Assembly (NCBI RefSeq): GCF_030463535.1
Contig: NC_132878.1
Location: forward strand, 23,317,925 to 23,381,924
Reading direction: 5' to 3'
Source of the DNA: Salminus brasiliensis
Lineage: Eukaryota > Chordata > Actinopteri > Characiformes > Bryconidae
DNA length: 64,000 bases
Under the pieces are notes generated by a model that ran no database searches, was not told the DNA's origin, and saw only the letters and a program-made list of their open reading frames with translations. The position numbers were made by a program, and so were the translations under genes. Below, one piece after another: positions 23,224 through 36,556 of the stretch. Positions within the stretch are counted from its first letter, which is position 1; each line of letters begins with the position of its first letter.

Positions 23224-26200
23224 GTAAAAAAACACCCCGAAGACAGTTCGGCAGCTAGCTATACACAGACAGCTGGGTTTATTCAGCTTCCTGTTCCTGA
23301 TGAGGGGGGATCTCTAAGCCTGCTTTGCAATCCTCTTAACCAGCTCCAACTTGTTTTCCTGATCGCGTGGTGCTGTTCACGATCAGATCCTAACGCCATG
23401 TAGCGCTAGCTTACTTCACACTGTTGCAAAACTTTACTGCCTGACACCTGGCATAACACCCCCAGCATAGCCTTAGTGAAACTGCAGCTTGACAACAACA
23501 CGGTAACAGCGTGGCAGCTGCACGGCTGACCCTGTGGCTTGACATCAGTCGAGAAACGTGAGTGAAACGTGACTTGGATTACTGAGTGTAACGCCGAGCA
23601 GAGCAGAACAGGCGCCCTATTTCTGGGACACTACATTAAAGGCTAAATATAGCGCACGAGGTTCACTGTTTACCTCAAACCTAGTCTTTTAAAACGCCCA
23701 AATGTGTGGAGAACCAAACATCACTTGCTTTTTATTAAGGAGAAGGTATGATAGAGAGTCTAGTCCATGTAGACCATGCATTGAAACTAAGCTTCATTTT
23801 GTAAACAGCCCTTTTTGAATTCAGTGCATCTGTGATGATACCTTAGGCATGCATTAGGCAGCCAAAATATGCACAGTGTGCTGACTGGCTTTGGTACTCT
23901 ATGTACTCTATATGTCCAAAAGGTTGTGGACACCCCTTCCAATGAATGCATTCAGCTGCTTTACGTTATATCATTGCTGGCACAGATGTGCACATGTACG
24001 CTCACAGCTTGTCTAATACGAATAGGAGTCTAATGCCAGGCATAATGGTGTATAGAGCTGTGGAGTAGTGGAATGGTGCTCCATATAATACTTCTGTGGT
24101 GAGTTAAGAAGTTGGGGTGAGGTCACTAATGTTGCTGAATGCAATCAATCAAATCCTATTGCAAAGCCTTCCTTGGAGAGTAGAGACAGTTACTCCCACG
24201 AAAGCAGGATAAATTCTTTCTTTTTTTTATATAATCTTGATTACAGAAGAAACAATGGATGGGCAGGTGTCCCAATACTTTTGCCCACATGGTGTGTCTT
24301 ATAAAGCGTTTATTTTAATTGAAATTAAAATGTGTTAAGTTGAAATAAATAAGCAGTACACAGAATTCGTGTTATACACAGCACCGAGCAAAGGTCAGAG
24401 GTCACTCTTCATTTATTTACTTTTCTGTTAAGAAAGGTGATTCATGTTTCAGGACATGTTTTTGAGGAGATTAGATATGAGGAGATTGCGTAAGGAAGGA
24501 GAAAGTCAAAGGGAAATAAGTGGGGAAAAAACTGGAGGCCAAAACAGATTGAAAGATACAAAGAAAACAGGACCCCTAACAATAGTGTTAGACCACCCAG
24601 ACTGCCCATTTTTAGATACACAGGACTTCAAGCTTTCGTCTTTGAGAGAGATGAGAAAATCAAGCTTCACCCCTGCTTCAGATCTAAGAACATCCACAGG
24701 TGTTTTTGTCTGATAACATATGGAGGTGATTAGGAAGCCCTTACTGAGAAAACGTATCAGATAGAAAAGAAGAAATCAAAATTCCAAGGAAGATGCTGCT
24801 GTTTTCAGAACAGTGGACAGTTCAGTCCAGACCTCAGCATCATTTAATGTGTTTGGGATGACTGGGATAGTGGAACGTCTGAGACTGAACTTTGGAGGTG
24901 TGGAACAACTGAAAGAAAAGAATAGAAGTTGTGAAAAGGTAAATGGTAGACTTGTTGAATACTGAACCATCTGATATCTCATCTACAGAGTCAGCAACTA
25001 AATATAGGCCTATAATATACTACATGTTCTTTAACTCCTTCCCTACCTTGTTAGACTATGTTGGCCATTAGGGGCTTATATTAGAGTTAGGAGCAAACTG
25101 GACACTTTAAGTGTGTCATGGATATTTTTCTGCGTAGTTTCTGAAACACAGAGCAGGTTTTAGAGAAGTGAATCACTTGCATGTTCCCTTTATTGCAGTC
25201 TTGAGGGCAAAAGTCCCCTTTGCCATATAGGCCTACATGTCACAAGTGAAGTAAGTCATGTTGCTCAGTTGCAAATTTCATTTTGTCCCATTTTTCCGAG
25301 CTCTCTTGTCAAACTCGCAATCAGGGGCAGTTTAAAATACACAGTACACAAAATTAATGTTTTATTGTTTGACAACATGAAGTGCTTCAAGTACAGCTTT
25401 GATGCTTTCCATTTGAAAAGGCAAAATGAAGTGCTCACCATCCATCTGGGCCGTGCAAAGCCTTTGAAAGCAGCAGCCAGTGGTGAATGGAGGCTTTTTT
25501 AAATGAAACACCTTTGTAAAATCTAAAATACAGTTGTGCTCTCCAGCACTGAAATACAATCCATCCTATACAGGGTGCGTGTGTAACAGTGTATGCTGAA
25601 AGGGTGTTTTGTGTGTCTGATTTACATGTAGACAAAGCTTCAGTACAGCCCATTTACATTTACGCCATTTGGCGGACACACTTATCCAGTGGTAGACAAA
25701 AATGGCGCTTGGAGCCTTGCCCAAAGATTCTAATTGGTATAGCTTGGCGCAATTGAACTACATTATCTACACATTTCTTTATTGACCAGCAAGAAACTGC
25801 ATAGTATGGTGTTGAGATTACTATGATCCCTCCTCCCGTAATCTTCTTTATTATACAATATTCTTACTATCTTACTATGTACTTTTCAATAAGGTGTGCT
25901 TATTTATCATCGCTAAGCCATACTGATTGTCTGATATTACACCTGAGTGCAGGGGTGAGAACAGGAACTCTTTAACAACATTGCCAGTATTTCACTAAAA
26001 TAGTGTTACCTATTAAAAACCTTGGTTGATGTTTATCTTGAAACATTGTTTTGCCTGGTGACTTATCTCACAGGAGCAAATGCGTTTAGGCCATCTTTGC
26101 TAGTTTGCTTTGAAATCCCCCCTAGAACAAACAACATAAAGAGTTAACTATTCCAGAGCCGACACATTAAATCGCCTTTTGCTGATCATTTAACTACAGT

Positions 26201-29200
26201 TGTAAGGTCTTCTCCAGAGTTTACCTCTTTACACAAAAGTATAGACCTTTATATCAAAAGCTAATTGCTAATTCTCCAATTACTTGTGAACTACATTAGC
26301 CTTGTAGCTCCAGTGAAGAAGTCAAGTAATAAACGCCAGATACCACATATATGTCTCGGCATATCAACTGCTTATAGGCCTAAACTGTGTAAATGTTTAT
26401 TTTTGGTGCCTGCTTCTTCTTACTAATGCAGACCAATCTCTTCACAGTACACCTGGTGTAGACGGCCTGCCATATGAAGTGCAGAGAGCCAAGGAAATTA
26501 ATCAGATCTTTGGGCCAAAGGGTAGCCCCGACGCCTACGATGTCATCTTTGACCTCCACAACACTACATCCAACATGGGTTCCACTCTTATCTTGGAGAG
26601 CTCTACAGACCACTTCAACCTGCAGATGGTGCATTATATTAAAGTAAGAGGCTCAACAGCTGAAGATGATGTGTAAATAGTGGGCTTGTGTGTCTGTAAC
26701 TACTGTAACATTTTACACCTAAAAGGGCCATTGATTTGACTTTGGAACGTTTAAGTTTAGCATCTGTTTAAAGATTTACCAGGGAGGTGGTCTAAGTGTG
26801 AGAAGCAAAAAGAAAAGGAGGTTAAGTTCATGGAACTTTTGTGCTGATTTATTTAGTCATTTCTGCTTTATTTTTCCTAGTTCTTTGCTTGTTTGTACAG
26901 TTGTCTGGAATTCTGTAGGTTCACAGCATTCCAGCAATACCTTCTCCATTTGTACATGTACTTCCTTTAACAAACTTAGGAGTTGAACTTTCCTGAACTC
27001 TGGCTTGGGTACAGTTTGGTCATTTCCCTGCCCAGACACACCCAGCAAACCTGGAAATAAGTTGATGGATAAAACCAGATATGTTTGACCAGGGAGAAGT
27101 ATGCTAGACACTAGCCCTCCATGACTGCAACTGAAGAGCCCTGTCGTGCTATTTTACAGGAAGAACCTACTAGCCTGGTGCTAACAAGTCTTAGTGTAGT
27201 CAAATTAACAGCTGACAGCCCTGAATGTTGACACTGGGCCTACATAAAATCTTCTTCATCGTTACTTAGAGTTTAGCTTCACTTTGCACAAGCAATTTCC
27301 TCAAAGCTGTAAAACAGGCTGGGCTGAAGTGTTCTCAGCTAATAGTAAGTCCCCATTCAAATGCCACTCTCTAGCCTCCAGAAGACCTGTTCGTTCATTG
27401 TTTTTGTTTTTTTCAAACTCAAGGGTATTCTGAAAGAGTTGATCCTGATTTTGTTGAATTAGCTGTTTCTGCTGTCCAGTGAAGGCTTTCTACTAGATTC
27501 TGGAGCATTGCTGTGAAGATTTGATTGCATTCAGCAACAAGAGCGTTAGTGAGGTCAGGATGTTGAATGATCACCACCTGCTTCATCCTCAGCTTCTCAA
27601 CTTATCCCAGAAGTATTGTGATGGATCACCATCATTCCGGAGAACGCTGCTCCATTGCTCCACAGCTCAGTGTTAAGGGGGCTTTATACCCCTCTAGCCC
27701 ACGCCTGACCTTTGGCATGGTGCCAATAGGTTCATGTTTATCTGCTCCACAGAATCCTGTTTTATTGACAGTACCTTTCTACAGGAACTAGACAAGCTGT
27801 ATGTGCATTTGCAAATTTGAGTCAGCAATGGATGAAACTTAAAATAGCGCAACACATTTATTTGGGCATATTTGGACATATAGTGTACTTACTTTTAGGG
27901 GAAGTAAAGGAGACTGACATAGTATGTTAACATCATTCAAAGCTTACTGTTCCGGTCCAGTCCTTATAATTCATGTATACAAACTTAGCTTCAGAAACAG
28001 AAGAACATGTTGCCCATGGAAATGGACGGAGCGAATCTATACAGACCCACCTACACAGTGTGTAACATACGTTCACTAGGGCAGCAGTTCTTATAAGTGT
28101 TATAAGTGTGATTAATATCAGCCTATCCCAATGCTGTCTGTTTCTAATGACAGAATGTGCAGTATGCGCTTATCCATATCTTGATAATTCTCATTTAAGT
28201 GGCACCCAGGGCTCTAATGCGCTTTTGCCTCTTTTCTCTTCCCTTGCTTTGTTTCTTACAATGTGCCGGTTGCCGGCTCCTGTACCCCAGAGTTCATATA
28301 ATGTCAGCATTGTGGCGTGTATAGCAGAGGTCAAAGGGGTTAGTGCAGTGTCAGCTTACAGTGTCACCTGTGTATGTGTGTCTTTTGCCTAGAAAGCCAT
28401 GGCTCCGGAGAGCTGCATGGTACTGCTGAACGAGCACCCTCATCTCAAGTATGCGACCAGCCGTTCAGTGGCCAAGCACCCTGTAGGTGAGTACAAAGTC
28501 CTAAAATATTCAGCTGTTTAAACACCCTGATTCAGCCACTTCAGTGTACAGCTACTTAACCCCTGGAGTGTTAACTATTAAAAGATGGCCAGACCTGTCA
28601 GTGTTTCCTAAGTTTGTCCCTTTTTGTCCTATACATGACCATTATAACAGTGTAATGAACAATTCAGTACTCTAAAAACAATACTTTCAATTCTTTATTT
28701 AAACGGGCCAACTTTATGTCAATGTTCTAATTTGCCTAGGCGTGATAAATTTGTACATCTGAAATGTTTGAGTTACTTGTCACCTTACATTTCCTAGAAA
28801 CAGTTGTCATAATGTACAAACCATTTTCGACAGGCTAGCTATGACAGTGTAGTTACTTGTGTATGATATGATTTATTTTACATTTCTATAGGTTTACAGT
28901 GTTTTACAATACATTCATATGGACATGGAGACATATTGACATATCAATATGGATATCCGTAGGAAAAAAGAACACATCTTTTTGTAATGTCACTAAAATC
29001 AACACATTTACAGCTCAGCGCTGCCCATTCACACTGAAGTCACATACAGTGTTTCAGCCAGAACTGCTTTTTGAATGAGGCACAATTAGGGATGTCCCGA
29101 TCCAGTTACTCGAGTCTCTTAATGCTGAGTATCAGCCGATACTCATCAGATCTGATCTTTGTGTTTGTATAAATAAAACAGCCACACAGTTTAGATAAAA

Positions 29201-32200
29201 TGAGCTGCTAATTTACACTGTAAAGTAAGTAAAATCTCTTTATTTGTTGTACCAGTTTCTATAATGTGACATTCTGGACTGATATATTTAGTTTAGTACT
29301 AGAGACAAAAAATGTATTATATTATTATGTCTGTATTATAGTGTGTTTAATATCTTTTAATCCAGTCTAAGCATTAAACTCCCAGCTTCTTTTAAAACAG
29401 AGACTTTTGTCTCTTACATGTTCCACTGTCTATACTGCAGACTCTTATTTACCTTCCGAGAATGTCCATACTGCTGCGAGCTTGGTAACAATGTCCGTTA
29501 ATGGTGCCTTGAGAACACCAGATGGTGCTATGAACAACGTGGTTAAAACAAGAATTGAAACTGGATTGGGATTAAAATAGCTAATACCAATATTAAAATA
29601 TGCCTGGATTTGCCATCACTACAGGGCAGCCAATCACTACAGAGTAGCCTAGCAGCCTTAGCAAAGGCACAGTAAGTAAATAATTAATGACATGCCTTGG
29701 TATGTTACCAACACCGATGTTGTAGGGAGGTGCTGCAACATTTTGAAGCGTTGTAGGTTTCTAAAGAAGAAGTACTGGATTGTTATCTGCCTTTACGCAA
29801 CATTTATTAGAAAATAAAATATTTGAATCAAAAATGATATTGAGAAAGAGAAGTACTGTACCATCTTTAATGACAGGAAATAGAAAAATATGTTAATTAG
29901 GTTATATCTTTTTTATGTTTTCCTTTAAACCCATAAAATAGATGATCGACATTTATTTGATGTTCTTTTTTTCTTCATAGAATTGTTTTGTTTGGACACT
30001 ACACTTTATTTTGGTATTTAAGTCAAAACTGTGATATCACAGCAGCCATTATCATACATTCCACGCAAAGCTTGTACTGCATGTTTTTGCTGAATTGTAT
30101 ATGTAGAGCTTTGTGTTGTGTGTTTTAGGTCTTGAAGTGGGTCCTCAGCCTCAAGGAGTTTTAAGAAGCAATATCTTCGAGTCCATGCGGGCAATACTGA
30201 AGCACGCGCTGGACTTCATTGAGCTGTTTAATAGCGGTAAGGGTAATAATAGCTAATCAGAGATTAGCATGCCAATTTCCCATCGAGCTGTTATGTTCCT
30301 CGGGGGATCTTCTTAAGAAAACAATGGGGTCGGGAGACCAGAATTATTAAGATGGTAAGAAGATTTGTAGCCCATTTTAATTATGCTGTATTAAAAGCAC
30401 TTTTAGCCTCAGCAAGTTGTTACATAATTCCGGCTGAAACATCAGTCACAGCGTATAGAACTTCCAGAGACTTCAGCTTCATAAAGCCTTAACAATTTCA
30501 GTGCACCGAGCCATACCCTTGGTGAGCTGCGTCACTGCCACAATACCGAGTGACATGTTTCTGAATCAGAACTGCACATTCGGGACATTGAGTCAGCATG
30601 CTTTGTTTGGAATTTGAACTTTGGAACCTCGACATTTATACCTTTTCCGGAGACCAGTTTTTCTCTCCAAGCCTTTGCTCTTCTTTTTCCCCTATTGTGC
30701 ACTCACATGGACTCTACAAAAAGGCTACCTCGGGCAGTCACATGTAACGTCAGCTGTGTTTTGCTCTCTCAGCACACACACACACACGCACACACACTTT
30801 TTGTCTGTCTTCTTTTTTTACCGGAAACATGCAGCCAGAGCCAAGGTCCGTCTGGTTCTGCCTCTTGTGTCTGGTGAATAGAATACTTGTTGAAAGTTGG
30901 TTAGTTTCCATGTCATTAGCAGCACGTTGAGTTTTGCAATACTGCTGTAACGTGCAGGGGCCACGCTGTTGTGGATGAATGCTTCCCTGTGAGCGCTGCA
31001 ACGTGTTTTCCACTCGCAAACATTTAACTGTGTGGGAGCCAAAGCAGAAAGCAGAAAAACAATGTTATCTGGTATAAGGGAAAGGAATACACTGCTAGCT
31101 GTAATGCTACCAGGATTGAAGAGGGACAAGAAAGTTTAGGGCCTACAGCACTGAAGGATCTGCCTCTAATCGAGAAGAGTGTCAGGTAGGGGACAATAAG
31201 TATATTGCTGTCTGAGGACCTGAGGGCACAGGAAGGTCTCTAAGGGTGAAAGAGCCTTCACGTTATGCAGGAGCCAGTCCATGCAGGGCCTGGAAAGTTT
31301 TGTGCAGTTTTCTATACTTTATACCTGATGTTACTGGTAACCAGTGCAGCTCACTGAGAATCTGAAAAAATGTGTTTATATTTTTTGAAAGCTGACATTT
31401 GAAGTGTTTTCATGGCCAGGTGTCCAGCAAATTTGACAATACATAATAAATATGCAAATACCAGTGTTTTGGCATCACATCAATATTGCAAAGATTTTTT
31501 GCTAATTAGGCCTCACTGACATCAATAGCATAATTGGACATTCAATTCGAGTTTCTAGCTACTTACAGAACCTTAAAATTTTTTCTGCATTTAATTTTAG
31601 AAAGCTGTGATTCATCTAGTGTTTTAATTCATGGATGCATGCTGCCAAAGCCTGGGGAGCAACGTCAGATTGCAGCGGAATCTGAGATTATGGGTGCAGA
31701 AAATTTGGCCTTGGGGAAGTATGTAAATGGTGAAAAGGAGGAGACCAATAATTGATCCCTGAGGGACAGATCTGTGATTACCAATATGAACAAATTGCTG
31801 TCTGTCAGTGAGTAGGAATGACACCACACTCAAAGACTAATCCTAAAATGTGTATGAAGATCAGACAGAATAGATGTACATCATAGTTTATTGTGTCAAA
31901 AGTGGCAATAAGTTGAAGGAGCGTTAATGCTCCCATTATTAGCAGTACGCAGTAGGTCATTTACAACTCTTAATAGAGCAGATTCAGTACTATGTTGGCT
32001 CAGAAACCTGGTTGAAGTCTAGAAAATGATTGACGTTGAATGGCCACTACTCTTTCCCTTGCTTTAGCTAAGAAAGTGAGATTGGAGATTGGTCTGTGAT
32101 TTACAAACTCTATTAGTCCCCTAATACTACTATTCTAAGCATCTATTATATACAGCAGATGCTCAATCTGTACTCTACTACTGCCAGAGCCACTTAGCTG

Positions 32201-32539
32201 TCGTATTTGGCAAAGCTTGTTGTTGTTTTGACAGGATAATTTGGTGAGGTTGCCAGTGTTAAGATGTCACTTTAGTGTGCAGCATGTAACAATACTTGTA
32301 TATTTTAATTCAGAGAATCGATTGTTTTTCAGAGGAAATATGTAAGCAGGACAAAACACATCAGCTTCGGAACACTTTAAAAATATGATATATAATTTCG
32401 ATTATTATTTTTTGTAGAAAAACAATTCAGCCATATGTACTGTAGCCCAACGATGACACATATTATATCATTTGATTCTAGTAATACTCTCCTTTACAGA
32501 GAACAGCTGTTTCTCTCTCTCTCTCTTTCTATTTCTCAC

Positions 32540-32602
<63 letters not shown>

Positions 32603-35600
32603 AACACGCAGTGTCATCAGTTCACGCCTGACAGACCTTAAAAGGTACAGTGACAGAGTAGATTCTATTTTGAGCTGTTCAGGATGTGCAGGCTGCCCAT
32701 TGCTATAGTCACTGTGATGTCATTACTCTTCACATGTTTATATTTTAAAGTAATAAACAGTCTAATACAGTCTTATACTTTTACTGCTTTAACATTTAAC
32801 ATGTAAAATGTGCTAGCCATACATTCATTTACATCAAAACCTTAAGGATAAACCCTTGAATGCTAGGCTTATTATTCAGTATTATTTAGTAACTTCTATG
32901 AATTATGCAGTAATTACTATGAATTATTCTGTAACTTCTATGAATTATGCAGTAATTACTTTGAGTTATTCTGTAACTACAATGTGTAATTTAGTATCTA
33001 CTTTGAATTATTTAGTAACTGCTATGAATTATTCAGTATCTTTCATGAATTATGCAGTAACTACAATGTATTATTCAATATCTACTTTGAATTATACAGT
33101 AACTGCTATAAATTATACAGTACTGGCTATGAATTATTCAGTAACTTTTATAAATTATACAGTACTGGCTATGAATTATTCAGTAACTTCTATAAATTAT
33201 ACAGTACTGACTATGAATTATTCAGTAACTGCTATAAATTTTACAGTACTGACTATGAATTATTCAGTAACTGCTATAAATTATGCAGTAACTGCTATGA
33301 ATTATTCAGTAACTTCTATAAATTATACAGTACTGACTATGAATTATTCAGTAACTGCTATAAATTATACAGTACTGGCTATGAATTATTCAGTAACTGC
33401 TATAAATTATGCAGTAACTGCTATAAATTATTCAGTAATTGCTATAAATTATACAGTACTGGCTATGAATTATTCAGTAACTGCTATAAATTATGCAGTA
33501 ACTGCCATGAATTATTCAGTAACTGTTATAAATTATACAGTAACAGCTATAATTTATTCAGTAACTGCTATAAATGATACAGTAACTGCTATGAATTATT
33601 CAGTAACTGCTATAAATGATACAGTAACTACTATATATTATTATGTAACTGCTATAAGCTATGCAGTAACTACTATGAATTGTTTTGTACCCGCTATGAT
33701 TTTTTTAATAACTACTATGAAATATTTACTATGTACTATTAATTATTCACTGTCTAATATGAATTATTCAGTAACTAGTATGAATTGATCAGTATCTGTT
33801 TTAAATTATTCTGTAATTGCTACATATTATTAAGTTACTGCTATGTAAGATTTAGTGTCTACTTTGAATTATGCAGTAAGTTCTATGAGTTATATGCACT
33901 AGCCACAATGAGTTTTGCTTTTAGTATGGATTATAGAGTAACTGATATGAATTATTCAGAAACTACTATAAATTATGCAGTAACTGCTAAAACTAATTAG
34001 AATAGAAATAGTACTGTTAATAATATGTAAATTAAAACATGATGTAATTTATGTATTTATCAGAGTGAGAAACTTAGGTGTACGCACATATACACACCCT
34101 TGTGGTTTAAGGGGATTATTTAGAACATGTTTTTTGGTGTGTTTTATAAAAATATATAATAGTATTTCTGTCTGTATAAGATGTTAAATAACAAAGCAGC
34201 CAAGAAGATTATTTAGTACAATCAGTGACCGTTTTTTTCCTTTTCCTCCTTCATGACATGTAGTGAGAATGACCCCAACCCTACTAAGAAATCCAAACCT
34301 GAGCAAACAAAGCAACGGCCTCCTGCAGTAAAAACTCACTTGCAGATCCAACTGTGTAAAATCACAGTTCCCAGTCACTGTGAAAACATGGTATTTTTTG
34401 TATATGTATATGTTTGTCATGTATTTGTTTTGTGTGTTTTAAAGGTGTGGAGTTCCCAAGCGTTTCTGTAGAAGTGTTCAGGGTGCATGAAAGAGTGGAC
34501 TACCCCAGAGACACCAACGGCAACATCACTGCTATGGTTCATCCACATCTACAGGTATTACATAATCACTCTCTGCTGTTGTGTGCTTTCATGTTCTGGC
34601 ATGTTCCCATATTTCAGCTATTTTCATTATCCATGGTACACATCATAAGGCAAACCTCTTCCACTTTTGAGAGCAAGAGAGAGAGAGAAGGGTAGAGAGG
34701 GCATTAGGACTGTACTTAAAGTCTTAATCCAAAGTTTGGCCAAATGTTCTTGCTATTGTTTTTAAATGATATAGCAAACACAGCCTCTGTAGCTAATCAA
34801 ACATAAAACACAACATTGTCAGCAAATCCTAATGTACACTTACTCGTCTTTCACAAAAAAATAAATGAATGATCTAAATCCATATGACTTGTGCAAAGGT
34901 TGGGACACTCTAGGCATTCCAAGGGTTCCGCTTGTTATTACAATGTCCTAGACCTTAATTAGCAAATCAGGCCTTCGGCACATCACTAAATGTAATTAGA
35001 AACTGTCAGCTGAATCACAATTTCAGGCTTTATACACTCTGACTTTTCTTGTACTAACCCACAGTAAACATGGGCCCTTCTCAGCTTCTTAAGATCTAAA
35101 AATGAATGTAGACAGTATAAGGTTTTTAAAAATGTTGACAGTATCATTAAATGAGGACGGTATTTTAGAATTGCAACTTGTCCGATGTGTCAAATGTCTG
35201 TGCTGGGTCTGTTCAGTACATGACCAAATAAACGTATTTCCTTATGTGAATTTAAGAGAGCCACAGAAAACAGGCGGGGAAAAAACAAGGCCATCGTACA
35301 AAAGGCCATCTTTTTGTAGACAGAGCAAGGAAACCTAGGTGACCTAGTCTATTAAATGTGCCTGAAAACAGTTGAAACTTTTAAAATAAGAACATAAACA
35401 GAGTAGTACTTTATATTGCAGTGTTATTTTGAACGGTATGCAGTATTATTTTTAATAGCGATATGAAAATAGTGGATACCACCCAACCCTAATAGATAGG
35501 CCAGACAGGCCAGACCCTAATAAACAAAGCTGAGTAGAACTATAAGAATGTAGCCAAGCATTTTAGCTTGCTGTTTTGACAGTGCTGCATAATAAGAAGA

Positions 35601-36556
35601 AATTGCAGTTCAGGGGAACTGTGGAGGTCAAGATAAGATGTGGAAGACCAAGAAAGCTCTTTGAGAAAACTGTTGTATGATGATAAGACAAATCAAAAAC
35701 CCCCTATGAATGCCAAGCATCTGCATGGAAGATTAGCTGAGTCAAGAGAGTGATTCACTGTTGTTCTACTGTGCATTTCTCACTAAACTCAACATTTGTA
35801 GTATACTCTAGAGAAGCCATATACGTTTTGGAAACAAGTGCTTTGGACTGATGAAGTCAAAATAGAACTCGTTGACCACATTGAGCAAAAGTGAAGAAAA
35901 TAGAAATTCCTAAAAATAACAGGTTGCCAACTTCATGTATGAAGCTCATGTATGACTGTATCATGATTTTTATGATTTTATTGCCAACAGTGACATTGGC
36001 AATATTGCATTTATTTATTTATTTATTTTGTGTCATAAAATACAGAGTACATGTGCATTAGGATCTGCCAAAAAAAAACAAACAAAAAAAAAAACAATGT
36101 CTTATATTTTGACATTGTGTCACAATTTAAAGACGATGGACCAATAGAAATGGATATGAAAGATCTCGGGCTGTTTATTTGCCTTAGATATGATATTGGT
36201 GGTGATGGAATATACAGTGTTATGATACTTTGTTGAGTTTGCTTATTGTTTGCTTTTTCAGTGAGAGAAAGTCTCGGACGTCCTCTGTACTCACAGTGAC
36301 TCAGGGTTCAGTAATTTTCCACCAAAAACACTCCCTCTCTCCTTCTCTCTCTCTCCAGGACTGTGACTGGGAGCCGTTAAACCCGGGTGATCCGATGTTC
36401 CAGACATTTGACGGCAGGACCATCCTGTATGAAGGTGGCAGTCCGGTGTACCCCACATTTATTAATGAGGCCGCTTACTACGAGAAACAGCAGGCCTTCG
36501 TCACCACTCGCAGGGAAACGTTAGCGGCCAGTGCCATTCGAAAAATCTCCACATAA
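22982..36556 (+). CDS. aspa: Aspartoacylase (N-acetyl-L-aspartate amidohydrolase), 6 exons, complete
   Basis: Exons 22982-23223, 26448-26643, 28393-28486, 30129-30236, 34445-34554 and 36359-36556 join in frame to 315 residues (human ASPA 313). The enzyme is a cytosolic zinc hydrolase of the succinylglutamate desuccinylase/aspartoacylase family that splits N-acetylaspartate into acetate and aspartate; its loss in human causes Canavan disease. Zinc ligands are H23 and E26 in GGTHGNE and H118 in [10 protein letters not shown]. Substrate residues R65, N72 and R73 (RYIDTDLNR) and R170 are present, and the general base E180 lies in LEVGPQPQG, all two positions on from human numbering. ASPA is preferred over ACY3 because [22 protein letters not shown] and [19 protein letters not shown] follow ASPA; the C-terminal YEGGSPVYP...[10 protein letters not shown] part is shared by both. 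Confidence 0.95.
23905..24298 (-). mobile_element. Tc1-type MITE copy, aspa intron 1
   Basis: CTATATGTCCAAAAGGTTGT and TGTGGACACCCC at one end, CAGGTGTCCCAATACTTTTG at the other. Same family as 45733-46219 in reverse orientation; ends are still recognisable inverted repeats. Confidence 0.8.
25655..25715 (+). repeat. Short fragment of a dispersed fish repeat
   Basis: CATTTACATTTACGCCATTT followed by GGCGGACACACTTATCCAG. Related copies are at 53763 and 58858. The family is very common in fish genomes; class not asserted. Confidence 0.6.
26448..26643 (+). CDS. aspa: aspa coding exon 2
   Basis: 196 nt. Contains [18 protein letters not shown] and [19 protein letters not shown] with the third zinc ligand H118. 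Acceptor ttcacag, donor gtaaga. Confidence 0.96.
27388..27889 (+). mobile_element. Tc1-type MITE copy, aspa intron 2
   Basis: From GTTCGTTCATTGTTTTTG through CTCAAGGGTATTCTGAAAGA to TTTGGACATATAGTGTA. It aligns word for word with the 45733-46219 copy. Confidence 0.8.
28393..28486 (+). CDS. aspa: aspa coding exon 3
   Basis: 94 nt encode [20 protein letters not shown] and SRSVAKHPV, including R170. Acceptor tttgcctag, donor gtgagt. Confidence 0.95.
29088..29640. mobile_element. Possible hAT-derived element, aspa intron 3
   Basis: Starts at AGGGATGTCCCGATCCAGTT and carries GAGTATCAGCCGATACTCAT, words typical of a non-autonomous hAT family of fishes. The right end is not clear. Confidence 0.4.
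30129..30236 (+). CDS. aspa: aspa coding exon 4
   Basis: 108 nt, phase 1 on both sides. Encodes [20 protein letters not shown] with catalytic E180, then [10 protein letters not shown]. Donor gtaagg. Confidence 0.96.
31140..32130. repeat. Decayed teleost interspersed repeat, aspa intron 4
   Basis: Words such as GAGCCAGTCCATGCAGGGCC, CAGTGCAGCTCACTGAGAA, CCCTGAGGGACAGATC, TGTCAAAAGTGGCAATAAG and GAGATTGGTCTGTGATT follow, in order, a repeat met widely in teleost introns. All frames are broken. Family name not asserted. Confidence 0.4.
32542..32598. repeat. (CA)n microsatellite
   Basis: About 28 CA units in aspa intron 4, preceded by a short CT run. Confidence 0.97.
32868..33988. repeat. 21-bp minisatellite, about 53 units, aspa intron 4
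   Basis: Variants of ATGAATTATTCAGTAACTGCT repeat every 21 bp for 1.1 kb, often alternating with ATAAATTATACAGTACTGGC to give a 42-bp higher-order unit. Because 21 is a multiple of three and the unit lacks stops in one frame, it opens a spurious 310-codon frame (32856-33788). The edges are more diverged than the centre, as in arrays maintained by unequal exchange. Confidence 0.97.
34445..34554 (+). CDS. aspa: aspa coding exon 5
   Basis: 110 nt encode [20 protein letters not shown] and MVHPHLQ. Acceptor ttttaaag, donor gtatta. Confidence 0.95.
36359..36556 (+). CDS. aspa: aspa coding exon 6 and stop
   Basis: 65 codons plus TAA after a CT-rich tract and ctctccag acceptor. Encodes [20 protein letters not shown] and [14 protein letters not shown]; the Tyr pair includes the active-site Tyr of ASPA. 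Confidence 0.96.
   Translation, partial: DCDWEPLNPGDPMFQTFDGRTILYEGGSPVYPTFINEAAYYEKQQAFVTTRRETLAASAIRKIST

Noticed and set aside
22651-23235. 194-codon minus-strand open frame
   Set aside because: It overlaps the GC-rich aspa promoter and exon 1, which is securely coding on the other strand.
24444-24713. 89-codon charged frame in aspa intron 1
   Set aside because: No recognisable homology, no convincing acceptor that would join it in frame between aspa exons 1 and 2, and conserved ASPA alignment leaves no room for it.
32856-33788. 310-codon open frame
   Set aside because: It is a by-product of a 21-bp tandem repeat with no stop in one frame; no domain, no splice context, and it lies in an aspa intron.
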